The notes under the pieces: model-generated
Told to the model about the DNA's origin: nothing
The model's input: only the letters and a program-made list of their open reading frames with translations
Database searches by the model: none
NCBI RefSeq assembly: GCF_018881815.1
Contig: NZ_JACVPP010000001.1
Location: 1,357,097-1,421,096 of the forward strand
Direction: 5' to 3'
Source of the DNA: Polynucleobacter sp. MWH-HuK1
GTDB taxonomy: Bacteria > Pseudomonadota > Gammaproteobacteria > Burkholderiales > Burkholderiaceae
Length of the DNA stretch: 64,000 nucleotides
Part shown: in pieces, positions 56,098-64,000 of the stretch
Position numbering within the stretch: the first letter of the stretch is position 1
Layout: each line of letters starts with the position of its first letter
Program-made: the position numbers and the translations under genes

Positions 56098-56550
56098 CTA
56101 GGGTAGAAATTCTTCAACTCCTTTATTGGCTAATTGGTCTGCCAGCTCATTCCCAGGGTGGCCGTTGTGACCTCTTACCCAGTGCCAGGAGATGTCATGG
56201 CGTGGGAGCAGGGTGTCTAACTCTTGCCAAAGATCCGCGTTTTTAACAGGATCCTTGCTGGCTGTTTTCCAACCGCGTCTTTTCCATCCCTCCAGCCATT
56301 CAGTAACTCCCTTTTGGACATATTGAGAATCAGTCCATAGTTCGACTGTACTGTGTTGCTTTAATGCTTTAAGGGCAAAAATGACCGCACAAATCTCCAT
56401 ACGGTTATTAGTAGTGAGTTTTTCACCCCCATGGATATGTTTTTCGTGACCACCTGATCGCAAAACGGCGCCCCAGCCACCAGGTCCGGGGTTCCCTTTG
56501 CAGGCTCCATCTGTATAAATCACGATATGAGGGGGTTTGGTATGCGGCAT
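56098..56550 (-). CDS. rnhA: Ribonuclease HI
   Basis: A 150-residue enzyme that cuts the RNA strand of RNA-DNA hybrids. The catalytic residues are D14 ([17 protein letters not shown]), E52 (NNRMEICA), D74 (LWTDSQYV) and D138 ([11 protein letters not shown]), with H128 in the handle loop. Length is normal. It is 9 bp downstream of the methyltransferase gene. The rnhA-dnaQ neighbourhood, common in proteobacteria, is here split by the RND pump genes. Confidence 0.97.
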   Translation of the reverse strand: MPHTKPPHIVIYTDGACKGNPGPGGWGAVLRSGGHEKHIHGGEKLTTNNRMEICAVIFALKALKQHSTVELWTDSQYVQKGVTEWLEGWKRRGWKTASKDPVKNADLWQELDTLLPRHDISWHWVRGHNGHPGNELADQLANKGVEEFLP

Positions 56551-56559
56551 TGCAATAAT

Positions 56560-57378
56560 TTACTGGGTATTGTTGCTCTTGAGGTCTTTTTGCAGATTAC
56601 TTCGCTCTGCAGCGGGGCTTAGTTGCTTAATTGCCGGAATTCGGGCTAGAGATGCTGGGCCTATCAGGCGCATTCCTTGTTGGCGCTTGATTGCTGAAAC
56701 CAGGAAAACTGCACCAAATATTGGCCACCAACGATTCCCCATTTTTTCAAGAAAATTCATCTGGCCCATAACAGCCTCGCCTTGTAGGGGAAATTTGTAG
56801 CACCCAAAGTGGCCGCGATCGAGAGAGAAGTTGAGAAGCTCAAGCCAATCTTTAATGCGAATGAGGCTGATGAATTGTCCATCTCTTGGAAGATAAGGTG
56901 TGCCAATTAATCTACTGAGATATTGTCGAGCACCCCACAGGCTAGCTGGATTGAAGCCGGAGATGATTAGGCGTCCCTCGGGTCGTAGCACTCGATCGAC
57001 TTCTCGAAGTATCTGATGCGGGTCAGATGCAAACTCCAAAACATGAGGCAGAACTATTAAATCAAGACTCTCGCTAGCAAAAGGGAGTTCAGTAGAGTTA
57101 GCTTCAATTAAATGCCACTTAAAGCGGCCTGCATGGATGCGGTTATCGTTTGAATGAATTAGGAGCGCCTGAAGGGGCATCCGATTCTCGCTAAGTGTGT
57201 TGATTTGTGGCAAGCCAATTTGGACAGCATGAAAGCCAAAGACATCAGCAACGATTTGATCATAGCAATGCTGCTCCCAATTAAGCACGTAGCGCCCTGG
57301 CGGGGATTGGAGCCACTTTTCCCAAGAGCTCCAAGGGGGTGCGGGCATCTGAGAGGGGATGGGAGGGGTTGGTATCAT
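56560..57378 (-). CDS. Class I SAM-dependent methyltransferase-like protein
   Basis: A 272-residue protein with a Methyltransf_11-like pattern: DLIVLPHVLEFASDPHQILREVDRVLRPEGRLIISGFNP (about 106-145) matches the post-I to motif III region. The SAM-binding glycine-rich motif I is degenerate: the expected place (about 51-60) reads AVQIGLPQIN without GxGxG. The protein is conserved between gloB and rnhA in beta- and gamma-proteobacteria. The C-terminal part has one hydrophobic stretch. The start is only 6 bp from that of divergent gloB; a later in-frame ATG (residue 11, MPAPPW) is possible. Confidence 0.82.
   Translation of the reverse strand: MIPTPPIPSQMPAPPWSSWEKWLQSPPGRYVLNWEQHCYDQIVADVFGFHAVQIGLPQINTLSENRMPLQALLIHSNDNRIHAGRFKWHLIEANSTELPFASESLDLIVLPHVLEFASDPHQILREVDRVLRPEGRLIISGFNPASLWGARQYLSRLIGTPYLPRDGQFISLIRIKDWLELLNFSLDRGHFGCYKFPLQGEAVMGQMNFLEKMGNRWWPIFGAVFLVSAIKRQQGMRLIGPASLARIPAIKQLSPAAERSNLQKDLKSNNTQ
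57370..57378 (+). promoter_or_regulatory. Extended -10 of gloB, predicted leaderless
   Basis: TGGTATCAT combines TG, one base and TATCAT, and ends six bases before the gloB ATG at 57385. No -35 box is evident, which fits an extended -10 promoter. It lies within the first codons of the divergent methyltransferase gene. Confidence 0.45.
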
Positions 57379-57384
57379 GAGTAC

Positions 57385-58194
57385 ATGGATAAGAATACTT
57401 TATTGCGGGTCTGGCCCATTCCGGCCTTTGATGATAACTATATATGGTGTATTCACGATGGCATCAATGCATTAGTCGTTGATCCGGGAGATGCTAAGCC
57501 CACCCTTGATTATCTGAAGGCAAACAAATTGACTCTCAAGGGAATCTTGATCACGCATCACCATGCGGACCATACGGGAGGAATCCTGTCCTTATTGGAA
57601 AAGTTAGGTGCCAATATTCCTGTCTACGGACCAGCGGGAGACAACATTCCTGGTCGAACAGTTGCAGCAATGCAAGACGACAAAATTGAAATTGCTACAC
57701 CACGAATTAGCTTAAAAGTATTTGAAGTTCCTGGCCACACCCTCAGCCATATTGCCTATTTTGCGAATATGCAGGCGAACGTTGTGGAGCCTATGTTGTT
57801 CTGTGGGGACACTCTATTTGCCTCTGGTTGCGGTAGATTGTTTGAAGGTACGCCAACGCAAATGACAGAATCTTTAGCTAAGTTCGCTGCGCTTCCAAAA
57901 AATACTTTGGTTTTCTGTACGCACGAATATACGTTATCCAATATTCGCTTCGCATTGACTGTTGAACCCAATAACCACAATTTAGTGGCATGGGCAGAGC
58001 AGGCGAAATCTTTGCGGGAACAGGGGTTGCCAACACTTCCCACTACGATCGGTCAAGAGTTGCAAGTCAATCCCTTTATGCGATGCGATCAACCTGAAGT
58101 CATTGCAATAGCAAAAGAGGTTTCAGGTCAGACGGATTTGCCAAGACCTGCACACGTCTTGGCTGCCATCCGCGCGTGGAAAGATCGATTCTGA
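57385..58194 (+). CDS. gloB: Hydroxyacylglutathione hydrolase (glyoxalase II)
   Basis: A 269-residue metallo-beta-lactamase fold enzyme that hydrolyses S-lactoylglutathione to lactate and glutathione in methylglyoxal detoxification. The binuclear metal motif THHHADHTGG is at 57-66, followed by the third-ligand GHTLSHI, FCGDTLFASGCGRLFEGT with the bridging Asp, and the CTHEYTLSNIRFA segment with the last His; the glutathione-binding C-terminus is present. The ATG at 57385 (MDKNTLLRVWPIPAF) gives the family start. The stop overlaps the mltD ATG (TGATG). Confidence 0.95.
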   Translation: MDKNTLLRVWPIPAFDDNYIWCIHDGINALVVDPGDAKPTLDYLKANKLTLKGILITHHHADHTGGILSLLEKLGANIPVYGPAGDNIPGRTVAAMQDDKIEIATPRISLKVFEVPGHTLSHIAYFANMQANVVEPMLFCGDTLFASGCGRLFEGTPTQMTESLAKFAALPKNTLVFCTHEYTLSNIRFALTVEPNNHNLVAWAEQAKSLREQGLPTLPTTIGQELQVNPFMRCDQPEVIAIAKEVSGQTDLPRPAHVLAAIRAWKDRF

Positions 58195-59621
58195 TGCGCA
58201 TGCTCTATACAGCAGTATTAATTGTTGCTTTTTTAAGTGGCTGTGCTGGCACCGGTGATTGGTCATCCGATACCCCAACAAAGGCCAATCCAAAATCGTC
58301 TAAAGCTACACGCGTAAACCTAGCAAACCAATCGGTCAGCAAAATATACGCTCCCTCAGATAACTTATGGATACGCATCCGTGATGGCTTCCAAATGGAG
58401 CCGATGAATACACCATTAGAAATTGAGCAAGTTCGCTGGCTTGCTGCTAGACCTGATTACGTTAATCGTTCAATGGCACGGTCTTCGCGCTATTTGTTTT
58501 ACATCGTTCAAGAAGTCAATGCTAGAAATATGCCAACTGAGATTGCGCTACTCCCATTTGTTGAGAGCGCATTTGTTACCCATGCTAAGTCAAGCGCAAA
58601 AGCAGTTGGCTTATGGCAATTTATGCCAGCCACCGGTAAAGATTTTCGCTTAACGCAAAACGTATTTAGGGATGAACGAAGAGACGTTGTCCAATCAACC
58701 GATGCAGCATTGGATTACTTGCAACGTTTGAATAATCAATTTGGCAGCTGGGAGCTTGCATTGGCAGCATATAACTGGGGCGCAGGGAATATTGCTAAAG
58801 CTCAGAAGCGTAATGCTGCAGCTGGGTTGCCGACTGATTATGAGAGTCTCACCTTGCCTCGTGAGACCCGAAATTACGTTCCTAAGTTAATGGCGTATCG
58901 TCAAATTGTCTTGGATCCACAAGCGTATGGCATTGTTTTGCCTGAACTTGAAAACCACCCATACTTTGTTGCGGTGGATGTTGGGAGTGATATTGACGTA
59001 GCGCTTGTAATTAAGTTGGCTGAAATCCCTTCAGATGAATTTCATAGTCTAAATCCCTCATTTAATAAGCCAGTGATCCTAAGTAATGCGAATCAGCAAA
59101 TCCTCTTGCCGTTTGCTCATGCCGAAATCTTTCAGGCTAATTTAAAGCAATACGATAAACCCCTTTCTTCGTGGACGGCTGTACAGGTTTCTAAAACTGA
59201 AAGCGTAGATCAAGCGGCAAAAACTTTAGGTGTAGATGTGGATACGCTAAGGGAAGTGAATGGAATCCCGCGCGGCATGCGAATTCGCTCAGGATCTACT
59301 GTATTGATTCCTAAAACCAATCGCCGTCCTGGTGATGTATCAAGTGCCATGGCAGAAAACGCCAGCTTGAACTTGGAGAAGCCTGTACCTAAGTGCCCAA
59401 AACCAGCAAATACTGGGAAGGGTGGCAAGACGGCAAAGTGCGCCCCAGCTACAACAAGCAAAACAACAGGAAAAACCGCTTCTAAGGGTAATTCTTCAGG
59501 AAAAAATTCTGCATCTCAGCATAAATCCGCATCGACAGGACTTGCAAAATCTGCGAAAAATGGTAGTTCAGTCGCCTCCAGCAGCAATAACGGTAGCAAG
59601 GGGGCGAGTAAAAGCCAGTAA
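58194..59621 (+). CDS. mltD: Membrane-bound lytic murein transglycosylase D
   Basis: A 475-residue lipoprotein (lipobox LSGC, acylated C17) that cleaves peptidoglycan glycan strands. The SLT domain (about 100-240) has the catalytic Glu in LPFVESAF (about 126), SSAKAVGLWQFMPATG and ALAAYNWGAGNI. One LysM-like domain lies at about 329-377 (VDQAAKTLGVDVDTLREVNG). The last 75 residues are low-complexity, rich in Lys, Ser, Gly and Ala. The ATG overlaps the gloB stop, and gloB-mltD linkage is common in proteobacteria. Confidence 0.93.
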   Translation: MRMLYTAVLIVAFLSGCAGTGDWSSDTPTKANPKSSKATRVNLANQSVSKIYAPSDNLWIRIRDGFQMEPMNTPLEIEQVRWLAARPDYVNRSMARSSRYLFYIVQEVNARNMPTEIALLPFVESAFVTHAKSSAKAVGLWQFMPATGKDFRLTQNVFRDERRDVVQSTDAALDYLQRLNNQFGSWELALAAYNWGAGNIAKAQKRNAAAGLPTDYESLTLPRETRNYVPKLMAYRQIVLDPQAYGIVLPELENHPYFVAVDVGSDIDVALVIKLAEIPSDEFHSLNPSFNKPVILSNANQQILLPFAHAEIFQANLKQYDKPLSSWTAVQVSKTESVDQAAKTLGVDVDTLREVNGIPRGMRIRSGSTVLIPKTNRRPGDVSSAMAENASLNLEKPVPKCPKPANTGKGGKTAKCAPATTSKTTGKTASKGNSSGKNSASQHKSASTGLAKSAKNGSSVASSSNNGSKGASKSQ

Positions 59622-59654
59622 TTACAGTAACTTTTTAAAGAAATCAGGTTGACC

Positions 59655-61538
59655 ATGTCCTATAAAGCACACCACGAACGCTCAATTAAAGACCCAGACG
59701 GATTTTGGGGGGAGCAAGCGCAGTTAATTTACTGGGAAAAACCATTCGATAAGGTTCTGAACTACAACAACCCGCCATTTGCAAAATGGTTTGAGGGTGG
59801 ACTTACAAATCTTTGCTACAACGCAGTAGATCGCCATCTCAAAGATCGCCCAGATCAAATCGCTTTAGTTGCCGTTTCAACAGAAACCAATCAAGAAAAA
59901 ACTTACACATTTAAAGAGTTGTACGAAGAAGTTAATCGTATGGCTGCAATATACAAAGCAAACGGCATTCAAAAGGGCGATCGTGTTTTAATTTATATGC
60001 CGATGATTGCTGAAGCTTGTTTTGCAATGTTGGCTTGCGCTCGTATTGGTGCAATTCACTCTGTTGTATTTGGTGGCTTCGCATCACACAGTCTTGCTTC
60101 TCGTATTGATGATGCAAAGCCAAAACTCATCGTTACAGCAGAAGCTGGTGCGCGTGGTGGCAAGGCTGTTCCATACAAGCCTTTGTTGGATGAGGCAATT
60201 ACTTTGGCGGAATACAAGCCAGAAAAAGTATTGATTGTGAACCGCGGCTTAACCGAGTTCACAACTGTTGCTGGACGTGATTTGGATTATGTAACTGAAC
60301 GTCAGAAGCATCTCAATGATGTGGTTCAGGTTGAGTGGGTTGATGCTACCCATCCATCATATATTTTGTACACATCCGGTACGACAGGTAAACCAAAAGG
60401 CGTACAACGTGATACCGGTGGTTATGCTGTTGCCCTCGCTGCATCGATGAAGCACATATTCACTGGCAATCCAGGCGAGACCATGTTCTGTACATCAGAT
60501 ATTGGCTGGGTGGTAGGTCATAGCTACATCATTTATGCGCCATTACTCTCTGGTATGGCCACAATCATGTATGAAGGCACACCTTTACGTCCAGATGCTG
60601 GCATCTGGTGGGAGCTGGTTGATAAATACAAAGTTTCTGTTATGTTCTCTGCGCCAACCGCAGTTCGTGTTTTAAAGAAACAAGATCCGGCATTCTTGAC
60701 CAAGCATGACCTTTCTAAATTGCGTGCCTTGTTCTTGGCAGGCGAGCCATTGGATGAGCCAACTGCAAGTTGGATTCATGGCGCTATCAATAAGCCGATT
60801 GTGGATAACTACTGGCAAACAGAAACTGGTTGGCCAATGCTGGCAATCCAACGTGGCGTTGAAGTGATGCCGCATAAATTTGGCTCACCAGGCGTGCCAT
60901 CTTTTGGTTACAACATGAAGTTACTTGATGACGCTACATCTGAAGAGTTGGGACCAGATCAAAAAGGGGTTATCGCTATCGAGGGACCGTTGCCTCCAGG
61001 CTGCATGCAAACTGTTTGGGGTGATGACAAGCGATTTATCAGCACCTACTGGGAAACCATCCCAGGCAAGTTGATTTATTCCACCTTTGACTGGGGTATT
61101 AAAGACAAGGATGGTTACTTCTTTATTCTTGGTCGAACAGATGACGTGATTAACGTTGCAGGGCATCGTTTAGGTACCCGCGAAATTGAAGAGAGCATTT
61201 CTAGTCATCCGAATATTTCAGAGGTAGCTGTAGTAGGCATTGAAGACAAGCTTAAGGGTCAGGCTGCTATTGCATTCGTGATTCCTAAGGACGCCTCAAA
61301 TACCGCCACCTTAGAAGCGGAATGCATGAAAACTGTAGACACAACGCTTGGCGCTATTGCGCGTCCAGGTCGTGTGTATATTGTCACGGCGCTACCAAAA
61401 ACGCGTTCAGGCAAGATTGTGCGTCGCGCTCTCCAGGCTGTTGCAGAGGGTCGTGATCCTGGTGATATCAGCACCATGGATGATCAAACAGTTTTAGCTC
61501 AAATTAAGGCCATTATTGAGCAAAGCGCGAAGGCTTAA
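59655..61538 (+). CDS. prpE: Propionyl-CoA synthetase
   Basis: A 627-residue acyl-adenylate-forming enzyme that makes propionyl-CoA from propionate, ATP and CoA. The ACAS N-terminal segment (FWGEQAQLIYWEKPFDKVL) is followed by the AMP-binding motif YTSGTTGKPKG (239-249), YWQTETGWP, and the catalytic Lys in TRSGKIVRR (about 585). Length and sequence favour PrpE over acetyl-CoA synthetase, though acetate could also be used. The methylcitrate genes prpB, prpC and prpD are not in the window. A terminator begins 18 bp after the stop. Confidence 0.92.
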   Translation: MSYKAHHERSIKDPDGFWGEQAQLIYWEKPFDKVLNYNNPPFAKWFEGGLTNLCYNAVDRHLKDRPDQIALVAVSTETNQEKTYTFKELYEEVNRMAAIYKANGIQKGDRVLIYMPMIAEACFAMLACARIGAIHSVVFGGFASHSLASRIDDAKPKLIVTAEAGARGGKAVPYKPLLDEAITLAEYKPEKVLIVNRGLTEFTTVAGRDLDYVTERQKHLNDVVQVEWVDATHPSYILYTSGTTGKPKGVQRDTGGYAVALAASMKHIFTGNPGETMFCTSDIGWVVGHSYIIYAPLLSGMATIMYEGTPLRPDAGIWWELVDKYKVSVMFSAPTAVRVLKKQDPAFLTKHDLSKLRALFLAGEPLDEPTASWIHGAINKPIVDNYWQTETGWPMLAIQRGVEVMPHKFGSPGVPSFGYNMKLLDDATSEELGPDQKGVIAIEGPLPPGCMQTVWGDDKRFISTYWETIPGKLIYSTFDWGIKDKDGYFFILGRTDDVINVAGHRLGTREIEESISSHPNISEVAVVGIEDKLKGQAAIAFVIPKDASNTATLEAECMKTVDTTLGAIARPGRVYIVTALPKTRSGKIVRRALQAVAEGRDPGDISTMDDQTVLAQIKAIIEQSAKA

Positions 61539-61555
61539 AAATTCTTAAATTTCGC

Positions 61556-61597
61556 TAAAAAGCTCCGCCAGCCATCAAGCTGGAGGGGCTTTTTCTT
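61556..61597 (+). terminator. Terminator after prpE
   Basis: AAAAAGC, TCC and CCAGC on the left pair with GCTGG, GG(G) and GCTTTTT on the right with one G-A mismatch and a 6-base loop, followed by CTTTT. A long, stable intrinsic terminator. Confidence 0.88.
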
Positions 61598-61774
61598 TTG
61601 GAAGTCCCATTTGACTGGATATTCAAGGGTTTACGAGCAGAAATGGTATCATTGCAAGGTTCGAAACTAATTAAATACCCTAGCGCTTAAAGACACTCAC
61701 CTCCCGCAAAAACATCCTCGGGTTGGTCTTTTTGAGGGTTTTGAGCGTCGGATGGAGCAGGGACTGGAGATGGT

Positions 61775-62971
61775 TTGTCACCCTTGCTTCCTTCTTTTCC
61801 CCCGGCCGTGTTGGCTTTAGCTGACGGCACTTTATTTCCCGGATTTAGTATTGGCGCCCCCGGCGAAACTACCGGCGAAGTTGTCTTCAATACAGCATTG
61901 ACTGGTTATCAAGAGATCATTACTGATCCTAGCTACTCGCGTCAAATTGTCACGCTGACCTATCCGCACATTGGTAACGTCGGTGTAAATGCTCAGGATG
62001 CCGAATCCGATCAAATACATTCAGCGGGATTAGTTATTAAAGATCTACCAAAACGCGTATCGAACTTCCGCTCAGAAGACTCTTTGGATAGCTACCTTAC
62101 TAAAGCCGGTGTTTTAGGGATTGCTGGAATCGATACACGCAAGCTCACCAGAATTTTGCGCGATAAGGGTGCCCAATCAGGTGCAATTGTTGCGGGCAAG
62201 GTGAGCGATGATTATGAGACTTTAGGCAAGAAAGCTCTTGAGCTGGCTAAGGCTTTCCCAGGCATGTCGGGATTGGACCTTGCTAAAGTAGTTACAACTA
62301 ATAAGTCTTATGAGTGGCGTGAAGCTGAATGGGATTTGCATGGTCCCAATGGCAAGCCTGCATACAGAAACTTAGATACAGGCAAACCAATTAAGAAGGT
62401 TGTTGCTTATGACTTTGGTGTAAAGCGCAATATTCTCCGCATGCTTTCTGAGCGTGGCTGCCAATTGACGGTTGTACCTGCGCAAACCAGTGCAGCCGAA
62501 GTGTTAGCAATGAACCCTGACGGCGTATTCTTTTCGAATGGCCCTGGAGATCCTGGTCCGTGTGATTATGCTATCGCTGCTGCAAAAGAAATCATCGAAA
62601 AAGGTGTTCCAACTTTTGGCATTTGCTTAGGCCATCAAATTATGGGTCTTGCTGCTGGTGCAAAAACTTTGAAGATGAAGTTTGGTCACCATGGCGCAAA
62701 CCACCCCGTTAAAGATTTAGACACTGGTCGTGTAGCTATTACTTCCCAGAATCATGGTTTTGCTGTCGATGCCAATACATTGCCAGACAATATTCGCGTA
62801 ACCCATGTTTCTTTGTTCGATGGTTCCTTGCAAGGTTTGGCTTGGAAAGATAAGCCGGCCCTGTGTTTCCAGGGACATCCTGAGGCTTCGCCTGGACCTC
62901 ATGACATTGCCTATTTATTTGATCGTTTTGTGGAGCTCATGAATGCTGCCAGCAAGAAGGAGGGCAAATAA
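61775..62971 (+). CDS. carA: Carbamoyl-phosphate synthase, small (glutaminase) subunit
   Basis: A subunit of about 398 residues that hydrolyses glutamine and passes ammonia to CarB for arginine and pyrimidine synthesis. The N-terminal domain begins [16 protein letters not shown]; the class I glutaminase has the nucleophile Cys in [11 protein letters not shown] (about 284) and the His/Glu pair in [10 protein letters not shown]. No ATG is available in frame near the conserved start; TTG at 61775 follows GGAG at a good distance and is preferred, with TTG 61784 an alternative. The 177 bases between the prpE terminator and this start hold no certain promoter. It overlaps carB by one base. Confidence 0.93.
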   Translation: MSPLLPSFPPAVLALADGTLFPGFSIGAPGETTGEVVFNTALTGYQEIITDPSYSRQIVTLTYPHIGNVGVNAQDAESDQIHSAGLVIKDLPKRVSNFRSEDSLDSYLTKAGVLGIAGIDTRKLTRILRDKGAQSGAIVAGKVSDDYETLGKKALELAKAFPGMSGLDLAKVVTTNKSYEWREAEWDLHGPNGKPAYRNLDTGKPIKKVVAYDFGVKRNILRMLSERGCQLTVVPAQTSAAEVLAMNPDGVFFSNGPGDPGPCDYAIAAAKEIIEKGVPTFGICLGHQIMGLAAGAKTLKMKFGHHGANHPVKDLDTGRVAITSQNHGFAVDANTLPDNIRVTHVSLFDGSLQGLAWKDKPALCFQGHPEASPGPHDIAYLFDRFVELMNAASKKEGK

Positions 62972-64000
62972 TGCCTAAGCGTAGCGACATTAAGAGCATT
63001 TTGATTATTGGTGCAGGACCGATTGTGATTGGTCAGGCTTGTGAATTTGACTATTCTGGCGCGCAAGCATGTAAAGCGCTTCGTGACGAAGGTTACAAAG
63101 TCATACTGGTAAACAGCAATCCCGCAACCATCATGACCGATCCTGAGATGGCTGATGTAACTTACATTGAGCCAATTACCTGGGAAGTTGTGGAGCGCAT
63201 TATTGCCACCGAAAAACCAGATGCGATATTGCCAACGATGGGTGGTCAAACAGCGCTAAACTGCGCATTAGATCTGCATCGTCACGGTGTTTTGGAGAAA
63301 TACGGATGCGAGCTTATTGGCGCTTCTCCTGAGGCGATTGACAAAGCAGAAGATCGCCAGAAGTTTAAAGAGGCTATGACTAAGATTGGTCTAGGCTCTG
63401 CGAAGTCAGGTATTGCGCACTCGATGGATGAGGCACACGAAGTGCAACAGCGGATTCAACAGGAAACTGGCAGCTCTGGATTCCCGGTTGTTATTCGCCC
63501 ATCATTCACCATGGGTGGATCTGGCGGCGGTATTGCTTATAACCGCGAAGAATTTGAAGAGATTTGCAAACGCGGTCTCGATTTATCTCCAACCCGCGAA
63601 CTTCTAATTGAAGAATCTTTGCTTGGTTGGAAAGAGTTTGAAATGGAAGTGGTTCGTGATCGCAATGACAACTGCATCATTGTCTGTTCGATTGAAAACT
63701 TAGATCCGATGGGAGTACACACTGGAGATTCCATTACTGTTGCTCCTGCGCAGACTTTGACTGATAAAGAATATCAAATCATGCGTAACGCATCGATTGC
63801 AGTTTTGCGAGAAATCGGCGTGGACACTGGCGGATCAAACGTTCAATTTTCGATCAACCCAGTTGATGGTCGCATGATCGTCATCGAAATGAATCCAAGG
63901 GTTTCGCGTTCATCTGCATTGGCCTCCAAGGCAACTGGCTTCCCAATTGCAAAGATAGCTGCCAAATTAGCGGTTGGATATACGTTAGATGAGCTTAAGA
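62971..64000 (+). CDS. carB: Carbamoyl-phosphate synthase, large subunit (5' part)
   Basis: The first 343 codons of CarB; the gene runs off the right edge (full length is normally near 1070 residues). The N-terminus [20 protein letters not shown], the [17 protein letters not shown] stretch, [12 protein letters not shown], and the ATP-grasp region with [16 protein letters not shown] and [18 protein letters not shown] are all present. It makes carbamoyl phosphate from bicarbonate, two ATP and ammonia delivered by CarA. A strong AAGGAGGG ribosome site precedes the ATG, which overlaps the carA stop (TAATG). Confidence 0.97.
   Translation, partial: MPKRSDIKSILIIGAGPIVIGQACEFDYSGAQACKALRDEGYKVILVNSNPATIMTDPEMADVTYIEPITWEVVERIIATEKPDAILPTMGGQTALNCALDLHRHGVLEKYGCELIGASPEAIDKAEDRQKFKEAMTKIGLGSAKSGIAHSMDEAHEVQQRIQQETGSSGFPVVIRPSFTMGGSGGGIAYNREEFEEICKRGLDLSPTRELLIEESLLGWKEFEMEVVRDRNDNCIIVCSIENLDPMGVHTGDSITVAPAQTLTDKEYQIMRNASIAVLREIGVDTGGSNVQFSINPVDGRMIVIEMNPRVSRSSALASKATGFPIAKIAAKLAVGYTLDELK

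Overview
The window looks like a stretch of core chromosome from a beta-proteobacterium of the order Burkholderiales, most probably Polynucleobacter. The evidence is gene content and order (rdgB-rph / yicC-gmk-rpoZ-spoT / greB; ilvB-ilvN-ilvC-psd-pssA-leuA; rpsO-pnp-qor-tpiA-secG-tRNA-Leu-nuoA-N; gloB beside a methyltransferase, rnhA and dnaQ), protein sequences typical of that order, moderately AT-rich coding sequence, short intergenic gaps and two Bug-family solute-binding proteins. The genus is an inference; no 16S gene is present. I see no insertion sequence, prophage, CRISPR array or clear pseudogene.

Layout. 1-5.7 kb: rdgB (cut by the edge) and rph on the minus strand; yicC, gmk, rpoZ and spoT on the plus strand; greB converging on spoT; tRNA-Arg(ACG). 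5.8-9.3 kb: a four-gene MCE lipid transporter (STAS-MlaE permease, ATPase, MCE protein, lipoprotein). 9.3-13.6 kb: a Bug binding protein, an SDR protein with a degenerate active site, and a large FtsX/YbbP-type permease. 13.6-15.8 kb (minus): an ECF sigma factor with DUF3619, DUF3106 and RDD genes. 16-22.7 kb: branched-chain amino acid and phosphatidylethanolamine synthesis (ilvB, ilvN, ilvC, psd, pssA, leuA), with a 25-codon, leucine-rich leader peptide and attenuator before leuA. 22.8-27.8 kb: rpsO, pnp, a quinone oxidoreductase, tpiA, secG, then tRNA-Leu(GAG). 28-42.5 kb: all 14 complex I genes, nuoA-N. 42.6-50.9 kb: Nudix hydrolase, DUF1178 protein, mmsA, an Old Yellow Enzyme, a second Bug protein, an amidase, a SprT-like protein and a tartrate/D-malate dehydrogenase. 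50.9-58.2 kb: dnaQ, an RND pump and its adaptor, rnhA, a methyltransferase (all minus) and gloB. 58.2-64 kb: mltD, prpE, carA and the first part of carB.

Together the genes cover housekeeping metabolism (respiration, amino acid, pyrimidine and phospholipid synthesis), RNA metabolism and stringent response, envelope lipid transport and drug efflux. The most interesting signals are regulatory: a classical ribosome-mediated leucine attenuator that itself seems leaderless, and a repeated arrangement in which a -10 hexamer is followed by exactly six bases and then ATG, suggesting leaderless mRNAs for several genes (yicC, greB, the MCE permease, leuL, the DUF1178 gene, the amidase, gloB). The sigma factor/DUF3619/DUF3106/RDD cluster is the best candidate for a poorly described functional system.
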